Assembly: GCA_012719855.1 (NCBI GenBank)
Contig: JAAXZN010000013.1
Span: 27,947-91,946, forward strand
Length of the DNA stretch: 64,000 nt
Reading direction: 5' to 3'
Origin: Serratia liquefaciens
GTDB lineage: Bacteria; Pseudomonadota; Gammaproteobacteria; Enterobacterales; Enterobacteriaceae
Shown here piece by piece: positions 1-10,169 of the stretch. Positions within the stretch are counted from its first letter, which is position 1; every line of letters starts with the position of its first letter. Under the pieces are notes generated by a model. That model saw only the letters and a program-made list of their open reading frames with translations, did no database searches and was not told the origin of the DNA. Both the position numbers and the translations under genes were made by a program.

Positions 1-846
1 TTATATGGGGGCAGTTTTATCACTCACCCTGAAGTATTGGCGTTTCTTCATGACCAGCTCGATTGCCGCCCTGCTTACTATATCAAGAGAAATAGTAACG
101 GAACTTTACTGGGTGCATTTTGCTCCTGGCGAAACAGCAATTTCGCCTGCGATGGCAAGACGGCAAAAGCGATAAAGCTTGGAAATTATCAGTTTAATAA
201 AGATGAGCTCACGCTCCCATTCCATCCTAAGCTCAGAACTGCGTTGCCCTTTAAAACGAAGATACTCTCCTCTTTGAATAGAAGAAATCTTCTAAACTCA
301 ACCTTCAAGCTAAACAGTCATCGCGCTATTTGCCTGGCAAAAGGTTGTGGTAAAGGCGGCTTTTCCTCATCGACGAAAAACAGCAGAAAAAGAGAGCTCA
401 ATAAATTTATAAAAGCCGGTGGTGAAATTTTCGACCAAAGCTGTTTCACCCCGGAGGAGCTCACCAAAATATACTTCGACCTGTTCGAAAAACGATGGGG
501 ACATAAGCCAAATAATTTTATTGAAACCGTTGAAATGTTCACATCCTTGCGGCAGTTTCACTTTGGCCATGTTTTATTCATCGCGGGAGAGCCTTGTGCA
601 TTCCAGCTTATAACCAAAGCAGAAAGCCCTAAATGGATTAATTTTGATTATGTTAATGGGGGATACGATCCGCGTCATGATTCGTTTTGCCCAGGGACCA
701 TCGTCACCTGGCTAAATGTCAAATCCGCTTATGAGCTGTGCGAAGCCGCGGGAAAAACCATGCGTTACTCGTTTGGCAAACCGACCGCCGGTTATAAAGA
801 CCGTTGGTGTTATCAGGATCCGCTTGGCCGGGTGTTATCCCTTTAA
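1..846 (+). CDS. mig-14: Mig-14 family antimicrobial peptide resistance protein, 5' end outside window
   Basis: The reading frame is open from base 1 to the stop at 844-846, giving 281 residues. In-frame codons before the first TTG read LYGGSFITHPEVL, so the true start lies upstream. The sequence resembles Salmonella Mig-14, a PhoP-controlled inner-membrane-associated protein with a GNAT-like fold that helps survival against antimicrobial peptides; Mig-14 proteins are about 300 residues, so only some 20-30 are missing. The gene is visibly AT-richer than icd next to it, which suggests acquisition by transfer. It converges with icd across a shared terminator. The promoter, and any PhoP box, would lie outside the window. 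Confidence 0.8.
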   Translation, partial: LYGGSFITHPEVLAFLHDQLDCRPAYYIKRNSNGTLLGAFCSWRNSNFACDGKTAKAIKLGNYQFNKDELTLPFHPKLRTALPFKTKILSSLNRRNLLNSTFKLNSHRAICLAKGCGKGGFSSSTKNSRKRELNKFIKAGGEIFDQSCFTPEELTKIYFDLFEKRWGHKPNNFIETVEMFTSLRQFHFGHVLFIAGEPCAFQLITKAESPKWINFDYVNGGYDPRHDSFCPGTIVTWLNVKSAYELCEAAGKTMRYSFGKPTAGYKDRWCYQDPLGRVLSL

Positions 847-860
847 AAATACCATCCATA

Positions 861-890
861 AAAAAACGGGAGCCCCAGGGCTCCCGTTCT
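861..890. terminator. Bidirectional terminator between mig-14 and icd
   Basis: An 11-bp perfect stem (865-875 with 878-888) is flanked by seven A residues on the left, which become a U-tract for icd on the reverse strand. Rightward reading has only a short T run, so the main client is probably icd. Confidence 0.8.
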
Positions 891-910
891 CATTCAAACG
901 CAAAACACAC

Positions 911-2164
911 TTACATGTGTTTAACGATAGCGTCGCCAAACTCTGAACATTTCAGCAGCTTAGCGCCTTCCATCAGGCGTTCGAAGTCATAGGTCACGGT
1001 CTTGGCAGCGATTGCGCCTTCCATGCCTTTAACAATCAGGTCAGCCGCTTCGAACCAGCCCATGTGACGCAGCATCATTTCTGCAGACAGGATGATGGAA
1101 CCTGGGTTCACTTTGTCCTGGCCGGCATACTTAGGTGCGGTACCGTGGGTGGCTTCAAACAGCGCGCAATCGGAACCGATGTTGGCGCCAGGTGCGATAC
1201 CGATACCGCCAACCTGCGCGGCCAGGGCGTCGGAGATGTAGTCACCGTTCAGGTTCATACAGGCGATCACGTCGTATTCAGCCGGACGCAGCAGGATTTG
1301 CTGCAGGAAGGCATCGGCGATCACGTCTTTTACCACGATCTCTTTACCGGTGTTCGGGTTCTTGATTTTCAGCCATGGGCCGCCGTCGATCAGTTCACCA
1401 CCGAACTCTTCACGCGCCAGTTCGTAGCCCCAATCCTTGAAGGCACCTTCGGTGAACTTCATGATGTTGCCTTTGTGAACCAGGGTCACAGAGTCGCGGT
1501 CGTTAGTGATCGCATATTCGATCGCCGCACGTACCAGACGCTTAGTCCCTTCTTCCGAACACGGCTTCACACCGATACCGCATTGCTCTGGGAAGCGGAT
1601 TTTTTTCACGCCCATTTCGTCGCGCAGGAACTTGATTACTTTGTCTGCTTCGGCAGAACCGGCTTTCCACTCGATACCTGCGTAGATGTCTTCGGCGTTT
1701 TCGCGGAAGATCACCATGTCGGTCAGTTCTGGCTGTTTAACCGGGCTTGGCGTGCCCTGGTAGTAACGCACCGGGCGCAGACACACGTACAGGTCCAATT
1801 GCTGGCGCAGGGCCACGTTCAGGGAGCGAATACCGCCACCGACTGGGGTAGTCAGCGGGCCTTTGATGGCAACGCGGTAGTCACGGATCAGATCCAGGGT
1901 TTCTTCCGGCAGCCACACGTCTTTCCCGTAAACGTGAGTGGATTTTTCGCCGGTATAGATTTCCATCCAGGAGATTTTACGTTCGCCGTGGTAGGCCTTT
2001 TTCACTGCTGCATCAACCACGTGAATCATAGCAGGGGTAACGTCAACGCCAATGCCGTCGCCTTCGATAAACGGAATGATCGGGTTATTCGGAACAACCA
2101 GTTTACCCTGGGCATCGACCGTAATCTTTTTACCTTCTGCCGGAACAACTACTTTGCTTTCCAT
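911..2164 (-). CDS. icd: Isocitrate dehydrogenase (NADP+)
   Basis: 417 residues, close to the E. coli 416. The enzyme oxidises and decarboxylates isocitrate to 2-oxoglutarate in the cytoplasmic TCA cycle. The phosphorylation loop [10 protein letters not shown] is intact; its Ser is the target of AceK kinase/phosphatase in E. coli. Also intact are [20 protein letters not shown] and the metal-binding DYISDA region. The ATG at 2164 is chosen because AGGAGAGG precedes it at good spacing and it gives the E. coli N-terminus MESKVVVP; an in-frame start seven codons upstream would lie in the Shine-Dalgarno region. It is transcribed divergently from rluE. In E. coli the 3' end of icd is the e14 prophage attachment site. 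Confidence 0.97.
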   Translation of the reverse strand: MESKVVVPAEGKKITVDAQGKLVVPNNPIIPFIEGDGIGVDVTPAMIHVVDAAVKKAYHGERKISWMEIYTGEKSTHVYGKDVWLPEETLDLIRDYRVAIKGPLTTPVGGGIRSLNVALRQQLDLYVCLRPVRYYQGTPSPVKQPELTDMVIFRENAEDIYAGIEWKAGSAEADKVIKFLRDEMGVKKIRFPEQCGIGVKPCSEEGTKRLVRAAIEYAITNDRDSVTLVHKGNIMKFTEGAFKDWGYELAREEFGGELIDGGPWLKIKNPNTGKEIVVKDVIADAFLQQILLRPAEYDVIACMNLNGDYISDALAAQVGGIGIAPGANIGSDCALFEATHGTAPKYAGQDKVNPGSIILSAEMMLRHMGWFEAADLIVKGMEGAIAAKTVTYDFERLMEGAKLLKCSEFGDAIVKHM

Positions 2165-2246
2165 CAACCTCTCCTTCAAGCGCAATTTTTGTTAATGCTT
2201 TGTAAGATGCGTGTAGATACTACTGGAATTTTCAGTCCGCGCCAAT

Positions 2247-2268
2247 CCGAAACGGATTCGGTTATAAT
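2247..2268 (+). promoter_or_regulatory. rluE promoter -10 box with overlapping inverted repeats
   Basis: A consensus TATAAT lies at 2263-2268, 29 bp before the rluE ATG at 2297. Just upstream are two overlapping inverted repeats, AATCCG-AAA-CGGATT and CCGAA-N5-TTCGG, in the position of the -35 region. The -35 hexamer itself is poor. The repeats could be an operator; no regulator is implied by the sequence. Confidence 0.5.
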
Positions 2269-2296
2269 GCGCCTATCATCCGTAATCTCAACCGTT

Positions 2297-2923
2297 ATGA
2301 AAAAATTCTCTGTTAAAAATCACAAAGTTAAACGATTCAGCAAGCCTGACCCCGCCAAACCCACTGTCGCACAGGGGCCGCGTCGCGTGGTGTTATTCAA
2401 TAAGCCGTTCGATGTGCTGCCGCAATTTACCGATGAAGCAGGCCGCACCACGCTGAAAGAATTCATTCCATTTCCCGATGTTTACGCCGCCGGGCGTCTG
2501 GATCGCGACAGTGAAGGTTTATTGGTGCTAACCAATGACGGCAAGCTGCAGGCGCAACTCACCCAGCCTGGCAAACGCACCGGCAAAGTCTATTACGTGC
2601 AGGTTGAAGGCGCTCCGCAGGAAAGCGACTTGGCGGCATTGCGCAGCGGAGTCACACTCAAAGACGGCCCGACGTTACCGGCAGGGATAGAGCTGGTCGC
2701 AGAACCGCAATGGCTGTGGCCGCGCAATCCGCCCATTCGCGAACGCAAGTCGATCCCCACCGCCTGGCTGAAAGTCACCCTGTATGAAGGCCGAAATCGC
2801 CAGGTGCGTCGCATGACGGCATACATCGGCTTTCCTACCCTGCGGCTGATTCGCTACAGTATGGGTAATCTTTCATTGGGCGAATTGCAGCCCGGTGAAT
2901 GGAAAACCCTGGACTCACTGTAA
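2297..2923 (+). CDS. rluE: 23S rRNA pseudouridine(2457) synthase RluE
   Basis: 208 residues from this start. RluE isomerises U2457 of 23S rRNA to pseudouridine. The RsuA-family catalytic motif [10 protein letters not shown] lies at residues 66-75, with the nucleophilic Asp at 69; the C-terminal motif [10 protein letters not shown] is also present. The family often has an N-terminal S4 domain, which RluE lacks. An in-frame ATG at 2267 would give 218 residues, like the annotated E. coli protein, but that ATG overlaps the last base of the TATAAT box and could not be on a transcript from that promoter. The 2297 ATG is therefore preferred. It is followed 21 bp later by the LprI-like gene. Confidence 0.93.
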   Translation: MKKFSVKNHKVKRFSKPDPAKPTVAQGPRRVVLFNKPFDVLPQFTDEAGRTTLKEFIPFPDVYAAGRLDRDSEGLLVLTNDGKLQAQLTQPGKRTGKVYYVQVEGAPQESDLAALRSGVTLKDGPTLPAGIELVAEPQWLWPRNPPIRERKSIPTAWLKVTLYEGRNRQVRRMTAYIGFPTLRLIRYSMGNLSLGELQPGEWKTLDSL

Positions 2924-2944
2924 CCAGCCCGAGGAACAGCAACG

Positions 2945-3280
2945 ATGAAAACATTAACTGCGCTACTGTTCACCGCCCTGCTTTCGGTTCCGGCCGTTCA
3001 GGCCGCCAGTTTTGACTGCGCCAAAGCCGTCAGCGCCGACGAAAAGGCCATCTGTGCCAGCCGCACGCTGAGCGACAAAGACGTGGAAATGGCAACCAAA
3101 TACCAGTTTTTACAGGGTCTGTTCGCCATGGGAGTGCGTGGTGAAATGCAAGACCAGCAGCAACGTTGGCTGGAGCAGCGAAAACTGTGCGGCAGCGACG
3201 CCAACTGCCTTGTAGCCAGCTATCAAACCCGCATCGCCGAGCTCGATGATATCTATCAGCACATCAACAAGCCGCTGTAA
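2945..3280 (+). CDS. Secreted LprI-like (DUF1311) small protein
   Basis: 111 residues. A clear Sec signal peptide ends near AVQA-A at residues 20-21. The mature part has conserved Cys residues and the E-K-A-I-C-A pattern with a later W-L-x-x-R-K-x-C segment typical of the DUF1311 / lysozyme-inhibitor LprI N-terminal family. Some members are reported to inhibit lysozyme; whether this one does is unknown. The protein is expected in the periplasm with disulfides. GAGGAAC precedes the ATG. It sits in a same-direction run between rluE and nudJ and may be co-transcribed with them. Confidence 0.75.
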   Translation: MKTLTALLFTALLSVPAVQAASFDCAKAVSADEKAICASRTLSDKDVEMATKYQFLQGLFAMGVRGEMQDQQQRWLEQRKLCGSDANCLVASYQTRIAELDDIYQHINKPL

Positions 3281-3289
3281 GGGGCCTTT

Positions 3290-3736
3290 ATGTTTAAGCC
3301 GCACGTCACCGTTGCCTGCGTGGTTCACGCCGCCGGCAAATTTTTGATCGTCGAAGAGACAATTAATCACAAGGCCCTCTGGAATCAGCCTGCCGGCCAC
3401 CTCGAAGCCGATGAAACGCTGGTGCAAGCCGCCGAGCGCGAGCTGTGGGAAGAAACCGGCATCCGCGCCACGCCACAGTCGTTCCTCAAGCTGCACCAGT
3501 GGATCGCGCCTGACAAGACGCCGTTTCTGCGCTTCTGCTTTGTCATCGAACTCGAGCAGCAGTTGCCGACCGAACCGCACGACAGCGATATCGACCGCTG
3601 CCTGTGGCTGAGCGCCGACGAGATTTTGCAGGCCCCCAACCTGCGATCCGCACTGGTCGCGGAAAGCCTTCGTTGTTACCAACAGCCGGAGCGTTACCCG
3701 TTGTCGCTGGTCAGCAGCTATAACTGGCCGTTCTGA
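3290..3736 (+). CDS. nudJ: Nudix phosphatase NudJ (thiamin pyrimidine pyrophosphate / NTP hydrolase)
   Basis: 148 residues. A full Nudix box spans residues 36-58, with the metal-binding REL-WEE core. The protein aligns from [13 protein letters not shown] with E. coli NudJ (YmfB), which hydrolyses nucleoside di- and triphosphates and HMP-PP, a thiamin precursor. It lies 9 bp after the LprI-like gene and upstream of mnmA, the conserved enterobacterial order nudJ-mnmA-hflD-purB. Confidence 0.93.
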   Translation: MFKPHVTVACVVHAAGKFLIVEETINHKALWNQPAGHLEADETLVQAAERELWEETGIRATPQSFLKLHQWIAPDKTPFLRFCFVIELEQQLPTEPHDSDIDRCLWLSADEILQAPNLRSALVAESLRCYQQPERYPLSLVSSYNWPF

Positions 3737-3831
3737 GTTGAATAAGTGCCGTGCGCCGGCGCAGGCAACGTGGTAAAATCCTGCGCTTGTTTTTTATCAG
3801 CACGGTTCGTGTTCAAGTTCGTGAGATCCCC

Positions 3832-4935
3832 ATGTCAGACAACAGCCAGAAAAAAGTAATCGTCGGTATGTCCGGCGGCGTCGCCTCTTCCGTTACTGCC
3901 TATCTGTTACAGCAACAGGGCTATCAGGTCGCTGGGCTGTTTATGAAAAACTGGGAAGAAGACGATGATGAAGAGTACTGCTCCGCAGCGACCGATTTGG
4001 CCGATGCGCAGGCGGTATGCGACAAACTCGGCATCGAACTGCATACGGTGAACTTCGCGGCCGAGTACTGGGACAACGTCTTTGAACTGTTCCTGGAAGA
4101 GTACAAGGCCGGCCGTACGCCGAACCCGGACATCCTGTGCAATAAAGAAATCAAATTCAAAGCCTTCCTGGAATTTGCCGCCGAAGATCTGGGGGCCGAT
4201 TTTATCGCCACCGGCCACTACGTGCGCCGCCAGGATGTTGACGGCAAAAGCCGCCTGCTGCGCGGTGTCGACGGCAACAAAGACCAGAGCTATTTCCTCT
4301 ACACCCTGAGCCACGAACAGGTTGCGCAAAGCCTGTTCCCGGTCGGCGAGTTGGAAAAACCGGAGGTGCGCCGCATCGCCGAACAGCTCGATCTGGTCAC
4401 CGCCAAGAAAAAAGACTCTACCGGCATCTGCTTTATCGGCGAACGCAAGTTCCGCGACTTCCTTGGCCGCTATCTGCCTGCGCAACCGGGCCCGATTGTC
4501 AGCGTCGACGGTCAGACCGTCGGTGAGCATCAGGGCCTGATGTACCACACCCTGGGCCAGCGTAAAGGGCTGGGCATCGGCGGTATGAAGGACAGCAGTG
4601 AAGATCCGTGGTACGTGGTGGACAAAGACGTGGCCAACAACGTGCTGGTGGTCGCCCAGGGGCATGAGCATCCGCGCCTGATGTCCGTCGGGCTGATCGC
4701 ACAGCAGCTGCATTGGGTCGATCGCCTACCGCTGAGCGGCCCCTTCCGCTGTACGGTGAAGACCCGTTATCGCCAACAGGACATTCCGTGCACCGTTACC
4801 CCGCTTGACGAACAGCGCATTGAAGTGCGTTTCGACGAGCCGGTCGCCGCCGTGACCCCAGGCCAGTCTGCCGTGTTCTATCAGGATGAAATCTGCCTCG
4901 GTGGCGGCATTATCGAACAGCGTTTACAGGAGTAA
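3832..4935 (+). CDS. mnmA: tRNA-specific 2-thiouridylase MnmA, with PP-loop Asp replaced by Ala
   Basis: 367 residues, against 368 in E. coli. MnmA adenylates and then thiolates U34 of tRNA-Lys, -Glu and -Gln, taking sulfur from the IscS-Tus relay. The two catalytic cysteines are present, in DILCNKE (about residue 103) and TGICFIGE (about 200). The PP-loop reads SGGVASS at residues 14-20; in all MnmA proteins I know it is SGGVDSS. The change is codon GCC at 3883-3885, one base from GAC. The Asp helps bind ATP and Mg, so activity may be lost or lowered. The start ATG at 3832 matches E. coli. An upstream -10-like TAAAAT lies at 3773-3778. hflD follows after 2 bp. Confidence 0.93.
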   Translation: MSDNSQKKVIVGMSGGVASSVTAYLLQQQGYQVAGLFMKNWEEDDDEEYCSAATDLADAQAVCDKLGIELHTVNFAAEYWDNVFELFLEEYKAGRTPNPDILCNKEIKFKAFLEFAAEDLGADFIATGHYVRRQDVDGKSRLLRGVDGNKDQSYFLYTLSHEQVAQSLFPVGELEKPEVRRIAEQLDLVTAKKKDSTGICFIGERKFRDFLGRYLPAQPGPIVSVDGQTVGEHQGLMYHTLGQRKGLGIGGMKDSSEDPWYVVDKDVANNVLVVAQGHEHPRLMSVGLIAQQLHWVDRLPLSGPFRCTVKTRYRQQDIPCTVTPLDEQRIEVRFDEPVAAVTPGQSAVFYQDEICLGGGIIEQRLQE

Positions 4936-4937
4936 TC

Positions 4938-6957
<2,020 letters not shown>

Positions 6958-6980
6958 GCGTTTTGTCCCGATAGCAAAGA

Positions 6981-7005
6981 GGCGGCCTTTTGGCCGCCGC
7001 TTTTA
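6981..7005. terminator. Bidirectional terminator after purB
   Basis: A 7-bp GC stem (6981-6987 with 6992-6998) and a TTTT loop are followed by GCTTTTATTTTT. On the other strand A residues upstream give a short U run for the convergent acetyltransferase gene. Confidence 0.85.
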
Positions 7006-7707
7006 TTTTTGTGGCATGAAATCCTGCAGGCGTTTTATCTGCTGCCCTTGCGCATTGAAATTATCGGGACTCAACCACTGCTCGAACCCCGCCTTAATTG
7101 CCGGCCAACGGTCTGCGGTAATGGCAAACCAGTCGGTATCCCGGCTGCGGCCTTTGGTGATCACCGCATAGCGGAAAGTCCCCTCATGCCGGAAGCCAAA
7201 TCTCGCCGCCGCCTGTTTGGAAGGCGCGTTGTGACTGTCGCACTTCCATTCGCACCGGCGATAGCCCAAATCCTCGAACAGGTGCCGCAACATCAGATAA
7301 ATCGCCTCGGTGGCGCTGGAGCGCTGTTTCATCGCCGGTGACCAACTGACGTGGCCAATCTCAGCCACGCCATTAGCTTCGTCGATACGCATATAGGCTA
7401 CCGTCCCGACCGGTGCCTGGCTGACGTTGTCAAACACCGTCAGATTCACCAGCGTCGTGTTCGCCTGTAAGGTGTTCAGGTGCTGCAACATCGCCGCAGG
7501 GCTCTCCGGCCGTTCTATCGATAAATAAGTCCAGTCACTGCCGTCCGCCGCCTGCTGGAAAGCGCTGAACAAAGCCGCATAATCCCGCTGCGGTTCAAGT
7601 TGCTTCAGACAGCAAAAGCGTCCGTTAAGCGTCTCGCCCGCAGGGCGCTTCGCCGCCTGCCAATCGGATAATGGCTCGCCTGTCGGCTGCCCGAATTGAT
7701 TGATCAC
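7003..7707 (-). CDS. GNAT family N-acetyltransferase (RimJ/RimL-like)
   Basis: 234 residues. The GNAT core runs from about residue 28 to 190: a beta strand at VGTVAYMRID, then IGHVSWSPAMKQRSSATEA as the acetyl-CoA-binding region, then N-x-x-S-K-x-A-A-x-x-x-G-F near residue 160. This pattern is that of the RimJ/RimL-type group that acetylates protein N-termini or small molecules; the substrate is not predictable. The start is GTG at 7707, preceded by AGGGGGTTAGG. It is the distal gene of a reverse-strand pair with the next acetyltransferase, 22 bp apart. Confidence 0.8.
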   Translation of the reverse strand: MINQFGQPTGEPLSDWQAAKRPAGETLNGRFCCLKQLEPQRDYAALFSAFQQAADGSDWTYLSIERPESPAAMLQHLNTLQANTTLVNLTVFDNVSQAPVGTVAYMRIDEANGVAEIGHVSWSPAMKQRSSATEAIYLMLRHLFEDLGYRRCEWKCDSHNAPSKQAAARFGFRHEGTFRYAVITKGRSRDTDWFAITADRWPAIKAGFEQWLSPDNFNAQGQQIKRLQDFMPQK

Positions 7708-7729
7708 CCTAACCCCCTACAGCCTGCCG

Positions 7730-8182
7730 TTAACGGTTATAAACGATGAATGAGCTTCTCTGACCGATTTTGTCGTACAGCGACCGCGCCGGGGCGTTAT
7801 ATTCCTGCGTCATCCAATAAACTCTGTCGCTGCCCTTTTCATCCGCCAACTGATAGGCCTGTTCGAAGAGTTTTTCGGACACTTTCTTGCCGCGCCCCGC
7901 CGGCGAAACGTAAAGATCTTCAATATAACAATAGCCGGCCGAGCTCCAGGTTGAAGGATGGAAAATGAGATGCATGAACCCCAGCAGGTTGCCGTTTCTG
8001 TCTTCCGCCACCAGGCCGTAGACCTGTTGATCCTCGCACAAACGCTCAAAGGTATGATCGGTAACCTGCGCCGAGACATCCGCACGGTAAAAATGGAGAT
8101 ACCCCTGCCACAGTTCCAACCACTGCGGCTTATCGGCGTTTTGTATTTTACGTACTGCTACTTCATGACTTATTGGGAGCAT
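7730..8182 (-). CDS. GNAT family N-acetyltransferase
   Basis: 150 residues. The sequence has the GNAT order: an N-terminal strand-helix, LGFMHLIFHPSTW, the strand CYIEDLYVSPAGRGKKVSEKL with the Q/R-x-x-G-x-G/A-like acetyl-CoA loop (AGRGKKV), and a C-terminal N-APARSLYDKIG motif. The ATG at 8182 is preceded by GAGG. The upstream region holds the 11-bp direct repeats described separately, next to the 3' end of the MocR regulator gene, which suggests MocR control. The substrate is unknown. Confidence 0.82.
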   Translation of the reverse strand: MLPISHEVAVRKIQNADKPQWLELWQGYLHFYRADVSAQVTDHTFERLCEDQQVYGLVAEDRNGNLLGFMHLIFHPSTWSSAGYCYIEDLYVSPAGRGKKVSEKLFEQAYQLADEKGSDRVYWMTQEYNAPARSLYDKIGQRSSFIVYNR

Positions 8183-8327
8183 AGTGCCTCACTGGTATTA
8201 ATAAAATGGTATTCCCGCGGCCTTTCAAGCCACCTTAAAGGCGGTGGCGATCAAGGCGTCATCGGGGCTTTTTCTGAGGAAAAATAAAGTAATACCAGCA
8301 GGATACCCGCGTCATTGCGAACTGAAC

Positions 8328-8360
8328 ACAGACCAATTAATAACAGTGAACAGACCAATT
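8328..8360 (-). promoter_or_regulatory. Tandem 11-bp direct repeat, candidate MocR operator
   Basis: ACAGACCAATT occurs at 8328-8338 and again at 8350-8360, a 22-bp period or two helical turns. It lies upstream of the acetyltransferase at 7730-8182 and just beyond the 3' end of the MocR gene. MocR/PdxR proteins are known to bind tandem direct repeats, so this is a reasonable operator; that is inference. The remaining bases of the 8183-8383 gap hold a weak hairpin (GCCACC 8229-8234 with GGTGGC 8243-8248). Confidence 0.45.
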
Positions 8361-8383
8361 TTGATGTGCAACCGCCGTCGGAA

Positions 8384-9883
8384 CTAAGCCGACAGCGCGC
8401 TGAAAACAGAAGATAACTTTTTGATGAATCTTACAATCTCGTCTGGGGAATAAGCGGCAAAACCCAGTACCAGCGCCCCCTCCGTGGGTTGCCCGGTATA
8501 AAAATCGATCAGGCCATAGACCTTCATCCCCTGCGCGGCGGCGGCCTGAATCAGGCGCCGTTCAGTTGCCGCGTCGGCCACCGGACAAACCAGTTGCAAC
8601 CCGCCCTGCGGCAAACGCGGCTGAGTCCAGACGCCAAGATGCTGATGAACCGCGGCATGCAAGATCTCCAGCCGGGCCTGATAGGTTTTGCGCATATTCC
8701 TTAAATGTTCGGTATGAAAATCTTCATGAATAAATTTGAATAGCGTCATTTGCGGCAGCGCGGAAGTATAACCATCCTGGAATTGCTTGGCGGCGACCAT
8801 AGGCTTAATCAACTGCGGCGGAACGATAATAAAACCGATGCGCAACCCCGGGAATAACGTCTTGCTGAAAGTGCCGATATACAAAGTTCGTTGGTATTGA
8901 TCCAGCCCCTGCAGCGATGCCCTGGTCAGGCCGTCGTAATTGAACTCGGAATCGTAGTCGTCTTCAATAATCCAGGCTTTTTCACGGTGCGCCCAGGCCA
9001 ACAGCTTTAACCTTCGGTCGATGCTTAGCGAATGCCCCAACGGATAATGATGGGAGGGCGTGATGTAAACGCCCCGCCCGCCCGCTTCTGCCCGTATCAA
9101 TGCCTCGATATCCAGACCGGATTGATCTACCCCTATCGGTTGGGCGAGTAAACCTGCCGACTGAACCAGTTTTTTGGCGCCCTGGTAGCCAGGCTCTTCC
9201 ACAAACACCCGATCGCCAGGATTAAACAACACCTGCGTACACAGCGATAGCGCCTGCTGTGAGCTGGTCACCACGATCACCTGCTCCGCGCTGGCCTTCA
9301 CGCCCCTTTCGCGCCGCAAATAGTCAATGATCTCCTCCCGCAGTTCCACCAGCCCCTGAGGATCGGCGTACCCCAGCAGGCGCTCGGCCCCCTGTCGCAC
9401 CGCCTGCCTTTCCAGCTGCAACCAGCTATCGATGGGAAACAGTCGCAAATCGGGCACGGAAGGCGTCAGCGAGTCGCTTCGACTGGTGTGCGGAGTATGG
9501 GCTGCCAGCAGCAAAGAGCGGCCATGCACACTCAGTTCCGGCTCAGCCAATTGGGCGCTTCCGGCCGGGTTTTCAGCCAACAGTTCGCGGCCAATCAGGG
9601 TATTTTGCTGGTAGCTGACAAAACTGCCGCGCCCCACCGCACGGGCAATGTAGCCTTCGGCCTCCAACTGGGCATAAGTCAGTTCAACCGTATCGCGCGA
9701 AACCGCCAGCCGGGCTGCCAGCACACGGCTGGGCGGCAGTTTTGCCAGATAGTCCAGCTCCCCCGCCGTCACCAGTTGCTTGATAGTCAGATGCAGCGCG
9801 GCTTTGCGCGTCATGCCTTGGCGTAAATGCCGATTGAAGGTGGCCTGGATCATATCCGGCCGGCTGTCACTGCTGTGCTTCAT
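8384..9883 (-). CDS. MocR/PdxR-type regulator (GntR HTH plus aminotransferase domain)
   Basis: 499 residues. The N-terminal winged helix-turn-helix of the GntR type covers about residues 10-80 (LPPSRVLAARLAVSRDTVELTYAQLEAEGY). A linker leads to a fold-type I aminotransferase-like domain with the PLP-binding lysine in GTFSKTLFPGLRIGF. MocR proteins use PLP or a PLP-adduct as effector and usually act on adjacent genes. Here the neighbours are a GNAT gene downstream and the gluconate dehydrogenase operon upstream and divergent. The start ATG has GGAG five bases upstream. PdxR proper sits next to pdxST, which is absent here, so the target is open. Confidence 0.85.
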   Translation of the reverse strand: MKHSSDSRPDMIQATFNRHLRQGMTRKAALHLTIKQLVTAGELDYLAKLPPSRVLAARLAVSRDTVELTYAQLEAEGYIARAVGRGSFVSYQQNTLIGRELLAENPAGSAQLAEPELSVHGRSLLLAAHTPHTSRSDSLTPSVPDLRLFPIDSWLQLERQAVRQGAERLLGYADPQGLVELREEIIDYLRRERGVKASAEQVIVVTSSQQALSLCTQVLFNPGDRVFVEEPGYQGAKKLVQSAGLLAQPIGVDQSGLDIEALIRAEAGGRGVYITPSHHYPLGHSLSIDRRLKLLAWAHREKAWIIEDDYDSEFNYDGLTRASLQGLDQYQRTLYIGTFSKTLFPGLRIGFIIVPPQLIKPMVAAKQFQDGYTSALPQMTLFKFIHEDFHTEHLRNMRKTYQARLEILHAAVHQHLGVWTQPRLPQGGLQLVCPVADAATERRLIQAAAAQGMKVYGLIDFYTGQPTEGALVLGFAAYSPDEIVRFIKKLSSVFSALSA

Positions 9884-9936
9884 GCTGCTCCGGGTCGAAG
9901 GTCTGCCGCAGACAAACCCGCGGTATGTATGTTGAT

Positions 9937-9956
9937 AAGTTGATCTAAATCAACTT
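9937..9956. promoter_or_regulatory. Perfect FNR-type site between the MocR gene and the gluconate dehydrogenase operon
   Basis: TTGAT-CTAA-ATCAA at 9940-9953 matches all ten fixed bases of the FNR consensus, and the palindrome extends three more bases on each side. It lies 57 bp upstream of the MocR gene start and 217 bp upstream of the dehydrogenase operon. Repression of an aerobic respiratory dehydrogenase without oxygen would make sense; this is inference. The rest of the 9884-10169 gap has TTGTTTC/GAAACAA inverted repeats (9992-9998 and 10022-10028) and no convincing gene. Confidence 0.65.
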
Positions 9957-10169
9957 AATTGTGAACAAAATGTTTTGAAACAGATCGTCGATTGTTTCGT
10001 TCAGTTCGCCAGCCCTACACTGAAACAACCATACCAGTAGCCTGCTACTTATATGGCTGTTTACGATTCATTTACCCTTCCCCGTCTGTTTACCGCTGCT
10101 GGAGAGCCGCGGCGTGGGCCGCTATTGCCTGCGCAGGCATTTATTGTGAAGCATGTTCAAGGTGGAATT

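Noticed and set aside
1064..2296. Long forward reading frame opposite icd, in frame with rluE
   Set aside because: It is the antisense of a highly conserved gene, its product matches nothing and rluE has its own promoter and start; it exists because of codon bias.
2267..2296. Longer RluE N-terminus starting at 2267
   Set aside because: The ATG is part of the TATAATG promoter box, so it would not be on the transcript.
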